Both the position numbers and the translations under genes were made by a program. Source: Desulfobulbaceae bacterium (GTDB taxonomy: Bacteria > Desulfobacterota > Desulfobulbia > Desulfobulbales > Desulfobulbaceae). From it: a stretch of 38,086 nt of DNA. The number at the start of each line of letters is the position of its first letter. The stretch's first letter is position 1. Location of the stretch: positions 1-38,086 of the forward strand of contig JAFLKR010000106.1 of assembly GCA_019163135.1 (NCBI GenBank), read 5' to 3'. The notes under the pieces were generated by a model. The model was not told where the DNA came from. It ran no database searches and saw only the letters and a program-made list of their open reading frames with translations. Positions 16,434 to 24,999 of this stretch are shown one piece after another.

Positions 16434-16450
16434 TGTCCGAAAATCGAACA
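16434..16450. promoter_or_regulatory. Candidate activator-binding inverted repeat (UAS)
   Basis: TGTCCG-AAAAT-CGAACA, 5/6 symmetric half-sites. Its centre is about 160 bp upstream of the predicted sigma-54 start, the usual distance for an enhancer-binding protein. The half-site TGTCCG recurs twice, in inverted orientation, in the long hairpin at 16512-16562. Confidence 0.4.
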
Positions 16451-16511
16451 GCGAGAAAAGCGCTAAAGATATAACGCCTCGAAATCATGTATTTTAGACG
16501 AAAAGAGCGGA

Positions 16512-16562
16512 TTGTAGGATAAGCGGACAGCTGCTTAAATTGGCTGTCCGTTTATCCTACAA
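16512..16562 (-). terminator. 19-bp stem hairpin, probable terminator of the activator gene
   Basis: TTGTAGGATAAGCGGACAG (16512-16530) pairs with CTGTCCGTTTATCCTACAA (16544-16562) with a single G-T wobble and a 13-nt loop. It lies 21 nt after the stop of the activator gene; on the exit side a CTCTTTT follows. It could also contribute activator half-sites to the cluster promoter. Confidence 0.6.
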
Positions 16563-16583
16563 AAAAACGGAAGATGTGCGTAA

Positions 16584-18464
16584 TTAGGCTGAAATGTTGT
16601 ATTTTTTCATTTTCTGATACAAGGTGGAACGGGCGATTCCCACCAGGCCGGCGGCGTCGGAGATATTGCCGTCGGCGCGATCCAGGGCCGCCTTGATATG
16701 GTTTTTCTCCATCTCTTCCAGGCTGGGGAAAACCTCGATCCCAGCCGGTTTCATGACGCCGAATTCCTCGGAAAGGGCGAGGATCTCGCGCTCGGTGATC
16801 AATCGCCCCTGGGATTGGACCGCGAGCCGCAAGAGCACATTGCGCAACTGGCGGATATTGCCCGGCCACTGGTACTGGAGCAGCAACTGCATGCCGTTAT
16901 CCGCGATTCGAGGCTCCTTCCAGTGATATTCGGCGGAGAATTTCCCTAGGAAATAGCGGGCCAATGGCTCGATATCCTCCACCCGCTCCCGTAGCGGCGG
17001 CACTTTGAGGGTGAAGCAGGAGAGGCGTTGGAAGAGGTCGTCGCGGAAGGTCTGCGCGCGGATCATGTCCGCCACGTCCCGGTTGGTGGCGGTCACTACA
17101 CGCACATCGAGTTTCTTAACCCTGGTGTCGCCCAGACGGCTGATTTCGCCGTTTTCCAAAAAGCGGAGCAACTTGGGCTGCAGGGTCAGCGACATATCGG
17201 CCACCTCATCCAGAAACAGGGTGCCGCCTTCAGCCAGTTCCAACTTGCCTGATTTGTCGATGGCCTCATGAAAGGCGCCTTTGCGCGAGCCGAAGAGTTC
17301 ACTTTCAAAAAGACCTTCGGGAATGGCGGCACAGTTCAGGGGAATATAGGCGCCTTTGCGTTGGGAAAAATTATGGAGGGCGGCGGCGACATGTTCCTTG
17401 CCGCTGCCGGCCTCGCCGGAAATAAACACCGGAACGTTGATCGGGGCGATGGTGCGGATATCTTCATAGAGTTTGACCATTTTTTCGCTGCGGATGATGG
17501 TTTCGTCCTTGCTGGCCAAGCGTGTTTTTAGCGCTTCCCGCTCCTGGTGCATTCGTTTGCGGCCGATCAGGTTGTCGAGAAGCACGGCTCCGTGCAGCGC
17601 CAGGATTATCAAAGCGGCTTGGGCGCTCGCCTTGAAAAAATGCTGATCGCGATGGTCGAGGTAGAGACAGCCCATCGCCTTACCTTCCCGCAACAGGGGG
17701 GCACAGAGCACCGAGCGTTCGCGGCCGTCCTTGTCCCTGCGGCTCTTTTCCCCTGCGGCTTCGCCTCCGGCAGTGCCGGTGCAGCCCTGATCCATCACCC
17801 GTTGCACGATATCCTGGCGGACTTCCCGGCTCTCTTTCTGCGGGTCAAAGTGATGGGTGGCCGCGTAGATGAGTTCATTCTTGGGGTTCAGCAGGGCCAG
17901 GAAGCCCCGTTCTGCCTGCAGCAGCGCCGTCGCATCGGTCAGCAGCCGTTCGCCCAGCACCTGCTCTTCATCGATTTGATGCAGTTCGCGGAGAAAATCG
18001 GCGAGCGAGGCCATCTTCGTGCCCTCATCGGAGCTGGAAAGGGCCACCGGGAGGAACGGTGGTTCCATGGGGGTCGGTTCGAGGCTGAAAAGGATGGTCG
18101 CCGAGTCGATCGGCGAGGGCAGTGGGGTGGTTGGGGCGTTTGGGTGGGCAAAGACCCGTGAAGGTCGGCGGTCGTCGACTTCATTAATGAAGGTGAAGAA
18201 ATAATCAACGATGCGAAAGGTCATGCCGTGGGCAAGGGGGACAGCGTTGATCTGCTTGTGCTCCATCCACACCGCATTGGTGCTTTCGTGATCAAAGAGT
18301 ACGAAACTGCCGTTTTCCTGTCGGTTGATGGAGGCATGTCGTCGGGAGACTTGCGGCGAGGCCAGGACGATATCGTTATCATCATCCCGCCCGATAGTGA
18401 CCGTGGTGGTGAATTCGATCACCCGATAATCCTGGGCGTCCTGGCATATAATGAGTCTGGGCAT
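16584..18464 (-). CDS. FHA-GAF-AAA+ sigma-54-type transcription activator with GAFHEA loop
   Basis: 626 residues from the ATG at 18464; a TTG three codons earlier is also possible, and neither has a good SD. Domains: FHA (about 5-95; GRDDDN, SRRHAS), linker, GAF (about 155-300), AAA+ (about 325-560) and a Fis-type HTH (about 585-625, NISDAAGLVGIARSTLYQ). Walker A is GEAGSGKE (350-357), Walker B GGTLFLDE (413-420) and the arginine-finger segment RDDLFQRL is present. The loop that contacts sigma-54 reads GAFHEA (396-401; DNA 17262-17279) instead of GAFTGA. The FHA input ties it to threonine phosphorylation, the GAF domain to a small ligand. It is transcribed toward the curlin-like cluster and is its probable activator. 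Confidence 0.93.
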   Translation of the reverse strand: MPRLIICQDAQDYRVIEFTTTVTIGRDDDNDIVLASPQVSRRHASINRQENGSFVLFDHESTNAVWMEHKQINAVPLAHGMTFRIVDYFFTFINEVDDRRPSRVFAHPNAPTTPLPSPIDSATILFSLEPTPMEPPFLPVALSSSDEGTKMASLADFLRELHQIDEEQVLGERLLTDATALLQAERGFLALLNPKNELIYAATHHFDPQKESREVRQDIVQRVMDQGCTGTAGGEAAGEKSRRDKDGRERSVLCAPLLREGKAMGCLYLDHRDQHFFKASAQAALIILALHGAVLLDNLIGRKRMHQEREALKTRLASKDETIIRSEKMVKLYEDIRTIAPINVPVFISGEAGSGKEHVAAALHNFSQRKGAYIPLNCAAIPEGLFESELFGSRKGAFHEAIDKSGKLELAEGGTLFLDEVADMSLTLQPKLLRFLENGEISRLGDTRVKKLDVRVVTATNRDVADMIRAQTFRDDLFQRLSCFTLKVPPLRERVEDIEPLARYFLGKFSAEYHWKEPRIADNGMQLLLQYQWPGNIRQLRNVLLRLAVQSQGRLITEREILALSEEFGVMKPAGIEVFPSLEEMEKNHIKAALDRADGNISDAAGLVGIARSTLYQKMKKYNISA

Positions 18465-18861
18465 GGCAATCAATAGGGTTGGTAGTTTTTGCGCTCAGCA
18501 TGGTGCCCTTGCCGAAAAGGCAGACCGTAACGTAAGGTCTGGATGCCAACACAAAGTGACATCGGCAAGGTCAACATAGCATCCTCCCTGATTTTAGGCG
18601 ATGGTTTCCGGGGAGCAACCGGGAACGGGATGGCTTCCATGGGGTTCAATAGATGCCCTTGCTACGGATAAAAAACAAAGAGGTGCCTTGACTGTGAACC
18701 AGGTTTTGTAATATAATTAAAAACAGTTATACGATGCTTTTTCGGTCTGTTCGACAAGGGGTCGCGGCAGTGGATGAACGGGGAGCGGTTGAGCCACCGG
18801 CTCGCTTTTGCTCCTGCATCACGGAAAAGTCTTTCCCTATCCTTTTTCAAGGAGGCCTGTT
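18465..18861. other. Divergent intergenic region activator / Cache-like gene
   Basis: 397 nt. Near the activator: nested inverted repeats CCTTGCCGA (18507-18515) / TCGGCAAGG (18562-18570) enclosing CAGACC / GGTCTG (about 18521-18541), able to form a long cruciform and a plausible operator. Further right: a sigma-70 promoter (18688-18717) and a structured leader with nested stems GGAGC/GCTCC and GAGCC/GGCTC (18782-18814). No RNA family recognised. Confidence 0.6.
18688..18717 (+). promoter_or_regulatory. Sigma-70 promoter of the Cache-like gene
   Basis: TTGACT (18688-18693), 18-nt spacer, TATAAT (18712-18717): 5/6 and 6/6 matches. Predicted start near 18724, leaving a leader of about 138 nt before the GTG at 18862. 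Confidence 0.7.
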
Positions 18862-19428
18862 GTGAAAAAAATCGTCAACACACTGGTAGTTGCTCTTCTC
18901 TTTTCTCTGCTGGCAGTCCCGGCCTTTGCCCAGACGCCTGAGGAACTCGCGGTTGAATCCGAGGCCTATGTGAAAACCACCGAGAAAACCACTCCTACCA
19001 TGCCTGAGACCATTGTGGCCAAAGTCGACGAGGCCTGTGTTCTCCTGACCAAGGAAGGACCGGCGGCCTTTCCCAAGTTCAAGGGCAAAGGAAGCGCTTT
19101 TTTGTTTGACGGGACCTATATCTGGATTCACAGCCTCAAAGAGACCAAAATGCTCATGCACCCGATCAAATTCAAAATGGAGGGTAATGAACTCATCGGC
19201 CTGAAAGACGAAAAGGGCAAACGGTTTTTCGTGGCCATGAACAATGTCGCCAACGAGAAAGGAGCAGGCTGGGTTGAGTATTTCTGGCCGGTGCCCGGTT
19301 CCAAGGACATCGTTCGCAAGGTCTCCTATGTTAAAAAATGTACAATGTCCGACGGCGTCGATGTGGTCATCGGCGCAGGTATTTATAACGGCGATCCGGC
19401 CGCCATGGCCAAGCTGGATATCAAATAA
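18862..19428 (+). CDS. Periplasmic single-Cache-type sensor protein
   Basis: 188 residues from a GTG at 18862, chosen because AAGGAGG lies 6 nt upstream and the signal peptide (cleavage after AFA, about residue 23) follows at once. The mature protein is one alpha/beta domain resembling stand-alone sCache_2 domains found next to chemoreceptors: an N-terminal helix with EAYVKTTEK, the strand AFLFDGTYIWIHS, a basic MLMHPIKF strand, then KGKRFFVAMNNVA and GAGWVEYFWPVPGS near the end, closing with VVIGAGIYNGDP. Cache domains bind small organic acids or amino acids. It lies 180 nt before a chemoreceptor gene and may present ligand to it; this is inference. Confidence 0.8.
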   Translation: MKKIVNTLVVALLFSLLAVPAFAQTPEELAVESEAYVKTTEKTTPTMPETIVAKVDEACVLLTKEGPAAFPKFKGKGSAFLFDGTYIWIHSLKETKMLMHPIKFKMEGNELIGLKDEKGKRFFVAMNNVANEKGAGWVEYFWPVPGSKDIVRKVSYVKKCTMSDGVDVVIGAGIYNGDPAAMAKLDIK

Positions 19429-19451
19429 CCCCTTAGTGCTGTAAGGGTAAT

Positions 19452-19490
19452 GTCCCCGGTTTTCGACGGCGCCATGTCGATTCCGGGGAC
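19452..19490 (+). repeat. Inverted repeat after the Cache-like gene
   Basis: GTCCCCGG (19452-19459) / CCGGGGAC (19483-19490) with an inner CGAC/GTCG pairing. No T-run follows; possibly a Rho-linked or stabilising hairpin. A second perfect repeat CCATGGG/CCCATGG (19548-19568) lies just before the chemoreceptor gene. Confidence 0.45.
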
Positions 19491-19608
19491 CCCGCCGCGT
19501 CTCTTGCACACTGCCGCCAGTCCATAAAACCGCTTTTTCTTCCTCTGCCATGGGTGCATTTCCCATGGTCTTCTTACCTTCATTGATTGATTGGGACAGG
19601 ACCTCGCT

Positions 19609-21615
19609 ATGACACTTTCTTTTTTCGCTCAAAGTCTGAAAACCAAATTGTACGGGTTAGTGCTTTTTGGAGTAGTGATCATTGCAGTGCTTGTGGGGAC
19701 CGGTATCCATTATTATGGCAATATCAATAAAGCTAACACCACCAAGGCCGATTTCAACCGACTGATAACCATTTTGCAGGATACCCGAATTGCCGAGAAG
19801 ACCTATCTGCAATTTTTTTCCGAGGAAATGAAAGGGAAATTCGAGCAATTGGGAGTGGACACCGGCCAGGCCTTTGAAACCGTTTCCAAGAAAAATAGCG
19901 ATCCCGAGATCGCCAAGCATTTGTCTTCGGCCAAGGATCTGTTCGGTCAGTATCAGCAGATATTTAGAGAGGTGGTCAAAACCCACGGGCAACAGGAACA
20001 ACTGAAAAAAGATATGATGCAGCCCCTGCTGCGGGCCTTGGAATTGTTGGGGGTGATTCAAAGCGACTTGGAAGCTCACCAGGCAAGCCTGCAAATGGAA
20101 GGTCGTGACCTCAGTGCTACTGAAAACGAGATGCTCAATATCATTCGGGATTGCAAGATAGGGTTCTTGCAATTGCAAAATCTGCAGTTTCAATTTCTCC
20201 TCTCCGGGGACGCCGCTCTGACTTCCACCTTCAAGAAACTCGCCGATGCTATCGCCAATAACAATATTCCGGCCTTGCACGAAACTGCTGTCGCCCTGCA
20301 GAATGCCAAATCAATCGAACCAGTCAAGGAGATCAAGGGAACGGTTAAAATTTTTCTCCAACTCATCGAGCAGTCCCAGGCAATGGGAGTTAAGGAGCGG
20401 GACGCAATCAAGCAGCTGGACTACGCCGGTAAAAAGGCGATCGAACCGGTGGATGCGGTGGTCAGCTTGACCAACACGATTATTGCCAAGCAGACCAAGG
20501 CGGCCGTGGTCGCCATTTATATTATTGTGGGCATCGGCATTATGGCCTTTCTTGTGCTTTCCTTTTTCTTGATAACAGCAATCACCAGACCGCTGCAACA
20601 GGTGGTGGCGGGGTTGAAGGATATTGCGGAGGGGGAAGGCGACCTGACCAATCGGCTGGATGTGCAATCCCAGGATGAGATGGGCGAGTTGGCCAAGTGG
20701 TTCAATGTCTTTATCGAGAAAATTCAGGCTGTCATCCGTGACGTGGCCCAGAATGCCGGGCATCTCCAGGGTTCCTCGCAGCAGTTGCTGGGGATTGCCA
20801 ATCAGATGTCGTCGGGTGCCGATCAGACCTCGGGAAAAGCCAACACCGTGGCCGCTGCCGGCGAAGAAATGAGTGCCAACATGGGCTCGATGGCCGAAGC
20901 CATGTCCGAGGCCTCCGGTAATGTCAGCATGGTGGCCGCCGCCATTGAGGAGATGACGTCCACCATCACCCAGATCGCCGACAATGCAGAGAAAGCGAGC
21001 AAGATTACCGCCGGGGCGGTCAAGCAGACCGAAAATGCCTCACTGCAGATCAGCGAACTGGGAGAATCGGCCAAAGATATAGGTAAGGTCATTGAGACCA
21101 TCACCGATATTTCCGAACAGGTGAATCTGCTGGCACTCAACGCCACCATCGAGGCCGCTAGGGCGGGCGAATCAGGTAAGGGTTTTGCAGTGGTCGCCAA
21201 TGAGATTAAAGAACTGGCGCGGCAGACGGCACACGCCACCAGTGAAATCAAACAGCGGGTTGAGGGTATTCAGAATTCGACCCGGGGAACCGTGGCGGAG
21301 ATCACCACCATTACCAAGGTGGTGAACGAGGTCAATCAGATTGTCGGCGTCATTGCCGGGGCGGTTGAGGAGCAATCCGCCGCCACCAGGGAAATTGCCA
21401 GCAATATCAGCCAGGCCTCCATGGGCATCAGCGAGGTTAATCAGAATGTCTCCCAGGGATCGGAGGTTTCCGCGCAGATTGCCCAGGATATCAGCGAGGT
21501 CAAAGATGCTGCCCAGAAAATGTCCGGAAACAGCACCCAGGTGAATGAGAGTGCCACTAATCTCTCCAGGCTGGCGGGAGAGCTGAACGCCATGGTCAAC
21601 CGTTTCAAGGTTTGA
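19609..21615 (+). CDS. Methyl-accepting chemotaxis protein
   Basis: Transmembrane chemoreceptor of 668 residues that would control a CheA kinase. The ATG at 19609 has AGGA 7 nt upstream; the in-frame start at 19591 is less likely. Membrane helix 1 is about residues 14-36, helix 2 about 298-324, enclosing a 260-residue, mostly helical periplasmic domain that suggests a helical-bundle (HBM/4HB-type) sensor rather than Cache. A HAMP domain (about 325-378, with ITRPLQQVV and EGEGDLT) leads to the signalling domain, whose conserved hairpin tip reads [19 protein letters not shown] followed by GKGFAVVA. The Glu/Gln/Ala methylation helices are typical. No CheR/CheB pentapeptide is seen at the C-terminus. 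Ligand unknown; the upstream Cache-like protein may be a partner. Confidence 0.95.
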   Translation: MTLSFFAQSLKTKLYGLVLFGVVIIAVLVGTGIHYYGNINKANTTKADFNRLITILQDTRIAEKTYLQFFSEEMKGKFEQLGVDTGQAFETVSKKNSDPEIAKHLSSAKDLFGQYQQIFREVVKTHGQQEQLKKDMMQPLLRALELLGVIQSDLEAHQASLQMEGRDLSATENEMLNIIRDCKIGFLQLQNLQFQFLLSGDAALTSTFKKLADAIANNNIPALHETAVALQNAKSIEPVKEIKGTVKIFLQLIEQSQAMGVKERDAIKQLDYAGKKAIEPVDAVVSLTNTIIAKQTKAAVVAIYIIVGIGIMAFLVLSFFLITAITRPLQQVVAGLKDIAEGEGDLTNRLDVQSQDEMGELAKWFNVFIEKIQAVIRDVAQNAGHLQGSSQQLLGIANQMSSGADQTSGKANTVAAAGEEMSANMGSMAEAMSEASGNVSMVAAAIEEMTSTITQIADNAEKASKITAGAVKQTENASLQISELGESAKDIGKVIETITDISEQVNLLALNATIEAARAGESGKGFAVVANEIKELARQTAHATSEIKQRVEGIQNSTRGTVAEITTITKVVNEVNQIVGVIAGAVEEQSAATREIASNISQASMGISEVNQNVSQGSEVSAQIAQDISEVKDAAQKMSGNSTQVNESATNLSRLAGELNAMVNRFKV

Positions 21616-21634
21616 GGTGGGGTGAGAAAGCGGT

Positions 21635-21671
21635 CGATGCCGCGCATTTTTTTGTAAAATGAGCGGCATCG
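21635..21671. terminator. Bidirectional hairpin between convergent genes
   Basis: CGATGCCGC (21635-21643) / GCGGCATCG (21663-21671), extended after one mismatch by CATTTT/AAAATG, giving a stem of about 16 positions with a 5-nt loop. It lies 20 nt after the chemoreceptor stop and before the convergent acidic-protein gene. T-tracts are inside the stem rather than after it. Confidence 0.55.
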
Positions 21672-21752
21672 GTTTATGGGGACAAGGGAGGCGCAACGCT
21701 TTCCTGCCTGGACTGGAGCCGCAAGCCGGTTTGGGACTTTTAGTCTACCGCC

Positions 21753-22139
21753 TTATTCGTCTTCATCCGTCTGTTGCATATCCTTGAGCAGGGCCTGGAG
21801 TCCGATGGCCTGGAGCACGGTGAGGCATTCGTCGTGGTGAAAAAAACCGGCCATGATAGCCGCGAATTGCGTGGCAAGGAAGATCGTGTCGTTATCGGTT
21901 TCCTGCTCCAGGAGTCGGCGGCAGGCGGCAATATCATCGGTTTCCACCGCCCCGAGGATCTCGTTGAGCCAATCCAGCTGATTTTCCTCGAAATGAAACT
22001 CAACCATGGCCTGGGCGTACATCGAGACGATGGCGGCCCGGTGGTCGAAGATGGCATCCAGGTCATTGCTTTCAGCCGCTGCCAGGACCTTGCCGATTTC
22101 CTCAAGTAATTCTTCCATTTCCCTGTTCTCTTCCGTCAT
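21753..22139 (-). CDS. Small acidic helical protein of unknown function
   Basis: 128 residues, strongly acidic (many Glu/Asp at both ends), predicted all-helical, no signal peptide or membrane segment, no family recognised. Two His-containing segments (VEFHFEENQ and GFFHHDE) are the only unusual local features and could suggest metal or haem contact, but nothing proves it. GGAG 8 nt before the ATG supports the start. It lies about 130 nt downstream of pta on the same strand and may be co-transcribed with it, ending against the chemoreceptor gene. Confidence 0.6.
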   Translation of the reverse strand: MTEENREMEELLEEIGKVLAAAESNDLDAIFDHRAAIVSMYAQAMVEFHFEENQLDWLNEILGAVETDDIAACRRLLEQETDNDTIFLATQFAAIMAGFFHHDECLTVLQAIGLQALLKDMQQTDEDE

Positions 22140-22269
22140 AATTCTGTCTCCCGATTGTTAAAAAAGAGGAAAAGTTTCCCTCGATTCTCCTGATAATCCA
22201 TTTGGTTCGCCCTTATTTTGACGCCTGGTGAAGAAGGGCCGTGCGGCTAATTCAGGGCATTTTGTCGTT

Positions 22270-24369
22270 TTAGGGTTGCTGCACCGCCTGGGCTTGAATA
22301 GCGGTAATGGCCACGGTGTTGACGATATCCGGCACCAGGCAACCGCGGCTGAGATCGTTGACCGGTTTATTGAGCCCTTGCAGAACTGGACCAATGGCCA
22401 CCGCGCCTGAACTGCGCTGTACTGCCTTGTAGGTATTATTGCCGGTATTGAGGTCAGGGAAGATGAAGACGCTGGCCCGGCCCGCCACCTCGCTCTCCGG
22501 CATTTTTTCGTGGGCCACGGCAACATCGATGGCGGCGTCGTACTGAATCGGCCCGTCGATTTTCAGATCCGGGCGGCGTTGGCGGGCCAGGAGCACTGCC
22601 TGGCGGACCCGTTCGACATCCTCGCCCTGGCCGGAACTGCCGCTGGAATAAGAAAGCATGGCCACTATCGGTTCGATATGGAACATGGCTGCGGTTTCCG
22701 CCGAGCGGATGGCGATCTCGGCCAGTTCCTCGCTGTTCGGGTTAGGATTGACGGCGCAGTCGCCATAGACCAGGACGCGCGTGTCCATGCACATGAAAAA
22801 AACGCTGGAAACCACCAGGACCTCAGGACGGGTGCGGATGATCTGAAAGGCCGGGCGGATGGTATGCTGGGTGGTATGGACCGCGCCGGAAACCATGCCG
22901 TCCGCCCGGTTGGTATGCACCATCATCGTCCCGAAATAACTGACGTCGTTGATGGCATCGCGGGCATAGTCCAAGGTGAAACCCTTGTGTTGACGCAGCT
23001 GATGGAGGGTTTCGATGAACTCGTCGCGCAGCGGTGAGGTTTTGGGGTCGATGATGGCCACATCCTGCAGTTTCAGGCCCAGGGCCGCCGCCCGGTTGCG
23101 GATGACCTTCTCCTCGCCGAGCAGCGTCAGGTCGACCACCTCCCGGGCGCGGAGGATTTCCGCAGCCTGGAGAATACGCTCTTCGCATCCTTCGGGCAGG
23201 ACGATGTGCTTGCGGTCGCCCCTGGCCCGCTGGAAGAGCGAATATTCGAACATCAGCGGCGACATGGTGGTGGACACGGTCTCAATCACCTGTTGTTCCA
23301 GACCGTTGGTATCGACATGGCTCTCGAAGACACCCAGGGCCCTGGCGGTTTTCTGCTGGTTGTTGGGTCGCAGGGTACCTTTGACCTCCCCGGCGCGCAT
23401 GGCCGTGAGGTAGGTGTCGTTGGGCACGATGTAGATCGGCAGGGCAAGGTCGTCAATCCCGTCCAGCAGCCTGACCATCGAAGGGCTGGGTTCCATGCCG
23501 CCGGAGAGCAGCATGCCGACCGGCGAAGGATAATTGCGGGAGGCAATCGACCCCAGGGTGGCGAAGATGATATCAGGCCGGTCGCCGGGGGTGATGACCA
23601 GGTCGTCCTTTTCCAGGAAATCGATATAGTTGGCCGGGCTCATCGCCGCCACCTTGATGGCATGGACATCGCGTTGCAACCCTTTACGCGGTCCGGTGAA
23701 ATGACGAGCCCCCAAGGCTTCGGTGATCTCCTCCATGGTGGGCATGCTGAATCCCGCCATCTCCGGCAAAAAATCAAGGCGATAGCTCTTGTTCTGATGG
23801 CTCCGGCGGATTTCGGCTTCGGCTGCGGCCAGCAGGGCGGGATCGATCCGATTGATAAAGATGGCGAGCAGCGGACACTGGTGCTGTTCGTAAATTTTTT
23901 CGGCGACCTGGATGTTTTCTAGTATTTCCAGTGCGGTACGGTTCTGACCGTTGGCGACATGCAGGGTCGGAACCCCTAGTTCCCGGGCGATGCGGATGCT
24001 GATATCGTAGTCAAAGGCCTCGGACATGCTGACGATATTGGGGCCTTCGCAGAGCAGGAAATCACATTTTTTCCTCACTTCGCTGAATTTGCGGACAATC
24101 TCGCGAAACAGTTGGCGTTCCTCACCGCCCGCGATCAGAGCCCGCGCCTCATCATGGCTGATGCCCGCCATCTCATCGTATGAGATATTGATGTTGTAGC
24201 GCTGCTTGATCAGATTGATATCGTTGTCGTCTTTGCCGTTGCCGGGAGTAATTGGCCTGAAAAACCCGATGTGGTCGATCCGCCGGGACAATAACTCCAT
24301 GACGCCGAGGGTGACGACCAGTTTCCCGCAATCTTTTTCCAGGTTGGCAATGTAGAGGCTGTCGGCCAT
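22270..24369 (-). CDS. pta: Phosphate acetyltransferase, long three-domain form
   Basis: Interconverts acetyl-CoA + phosphate and acetyl phosphate + CoA in the cytoplasm, feeding acetate formation or assimilation with acetate kinase. The 699-residue chain has the long architecture of E. coli Pta: an N-terminal BioD-like P-loop domain (about 1-200; here the loop is LEKDCGKLVVTLG, without a full Walker A), a DRTGG domain (about 215-325) and the catalytic PTA_PTB domain (about 375-695) with VLPEGCEERIL, the MVSGAVHTT segment, SYSSGSSGQGEDVERV and DGPIQYDAA. AGGAG 6 nt upstream of the ATG fixes the start. No ackA is seen within the window. The N-terminal domains are usually regulatory (NADH, pyruvate). 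Confidence 0.95.
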   Translation of the reverse strand: MADSLYIANLEKDCGKLVVTLGVMELLSRRIDHIGFFRPITPGNGKDDNDINLIKQRYNINISYDEMAGISHDEARALIAGGEERQLFREIVRKFSEVRKKCDFLLCEGPNIVSMSEAFDYDISIRIARELGVPTLHVANGQNRTALEILENIQVAEKIYEQHQCPLLAIFINRIDPALLAAAEAEIRRSHQNKSYRLDFLPEMAGFSMPTMEEITEALGARHFTGPRKGLQRDVHAIKVAAMSPANYIDFLEKDDLVITPGDRPDIIFATLGSIASRNYPSPVGMLLSGGMEPSPSMVRLLDGIDDLALPIYIVPNDTYLTAMRAGEVKGTLRPNNQQKTARALGVFESHVDTNGLEQQVIETVSTTMSPLMFEYSLFQRARGDRKHIVLPEGCEERILQAAEILRAREVVDLTLLGEEKVIRNRAAALGLKLQDVAIIDPKTSPLRDEFIETLHQLRQHKGFTLDYARDAINDVSYFGTMMVHTNRADGMVSGAVHTTQHTIRPAFQIIRTRPEVLVVSSVFFMCMDTRVLVYGDCAVNPNPNSEELAEIAIRSAETAAMFHIEPIVAMLSYSSGSSGQGEDVERVRQAVLLARQRRPDLKIDGPIQYDAAIDVAVAHEKMPESEVAGRASVFIFPDLNTGNNTYKAVQRSSGAVAIGPVLQGLNKPVNDLSRGCLVPDIVNTVAITAIQAQAVQQP

Positions 24370-24408
24370 GGGAGACTCCTGTGTCAGTAAGGCGAAACAA
24401 GGTGGATT

Positions 24409-24436
24409 TGTATAAGATTATATTAGTTGAGTGCAA
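24409..24436 (-). promoter_or_regulatory. Possible sigma-70 promoter of pta
   Basis: On the minus strand TTGCAC (24431-24436), 16-nt spacer, TATACA (24409-24414); an overlapping TATAAT occurs at 24417-24422. It lies about 40 nt upstream of the ATG. The rest of the divergent spacer up to 24606 shows no further recognisable element. Confidence 0.4.
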
Positions 24437-24606
24437 AGGACAACGCAAGCAGAGAGCATGTTGCACAACCACCTTTGGCATCTGTTGGAGATCTGCGGCG
24501 CGTTAGTCGCTCATTGATGTGTTATTTATCATTGTGCAGACGGTTTCCCTGATTATCTTGTCGCCTGACCACCAAACATTCAAGCATCTTTCAGGAGGCG
24601 TACTAC

Positions 24607-24999
24607 ATGGAACTCAAACAATATTTCAGCAAGACTCAAGGCACGGGAGTGTTGGCGACGGCCGCGGCATCCGGAGAAGTGACCACCGCCATCTATGCCA
24701 AACCGCATAGTACCGCCGACGACAGTATCGCTTTTTTGATGCGGGAACGGCTGAGCTATGCCAATCTTCAGACCAACGGCCATGCCAGTTATTTGTTTCT
24801 CGAACAGGGGGACGGCCACAAGGGCCTTCGGCTTTATCTGGAAAAGATCGACGAATCCGACGATGCTGAATTGATTGCCGCCATGACTCGGCGACATCTC
24901 AGCCCGGAAGAGGATCGGGCCAAAGGACCCAAGCATCTGGTGCGTTTTCGGGTGACCAAAGTGCTGCCCTTGGTCGGGGACGGCCAGGTTCCAGAATGA
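24607..24999 (+). CDS. Pyridoxamine-5'-phosphate-oxidase-like FMN split-barrel protein
   Basis: 130 residues with the general pattern of flavin split-barrel proteins: an N-terminal helix, GVLATAAASGEVTTAIYAKP (first strand pair), the IAFLMRERLSYANLQTNGHASYLFLE stretch seen in PPOx-family proteins, and a final beta strand pair ending in VRFRVTKVLPL. It would bind FMN or haem or a related cofactor in the cytoplasm; it lacks enough residues for a true PdxH. AGGAGG 8 nt upstream supports the start. Its stop overlaps the uvsE start (ATGA), so the two are translationally coupled. The link between a flavin protein and UV-damage repair is of unknown meaning. Confidence 0.8.
   Translation: MELKQYFSKTQGTGVLATAAASGEVTTAIYAKPHSTADDSIAFLMRERLSYANLQTNGHASYLFLEQGDGHKGLRLYLEKIDESDDAELIAAMTRRHLSPEEDRAKGPKHLVRFRVTKVLPLVGDGQVPE

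Larger units (their letters stand above)
16226..16583. other. Regulatory intergenic region of the curlin-like cluster
   Basis: 358 nt with no convincing gene. It holds, from the first cluster gene outward: a 54-nt leader, the -24/-12 promoter (16291-16305), an AT-rich spacer (about 16310-16360), an imperfect inverted repeat with TGTYCG half-sites (16434-16450), and a 19-bp hairpin (16512-16562) that probably terminates the activator gene. Confidence 0.7.

Noticed and set aside
5887-18464. Type VI secretion regulatory module (kinase/PP2C/FHA)
   Set aside because: The phospho-switch genes resemble T6SS control genes, but no Tss, Hcp, VgrG or ClpV gene is present in the window.
18774-18861. GEMM (c-di-GMP) riboswitch in the Cache-gene leader
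   Set aside because: Stems exist, but the conserved GEMM core sequences are not present.
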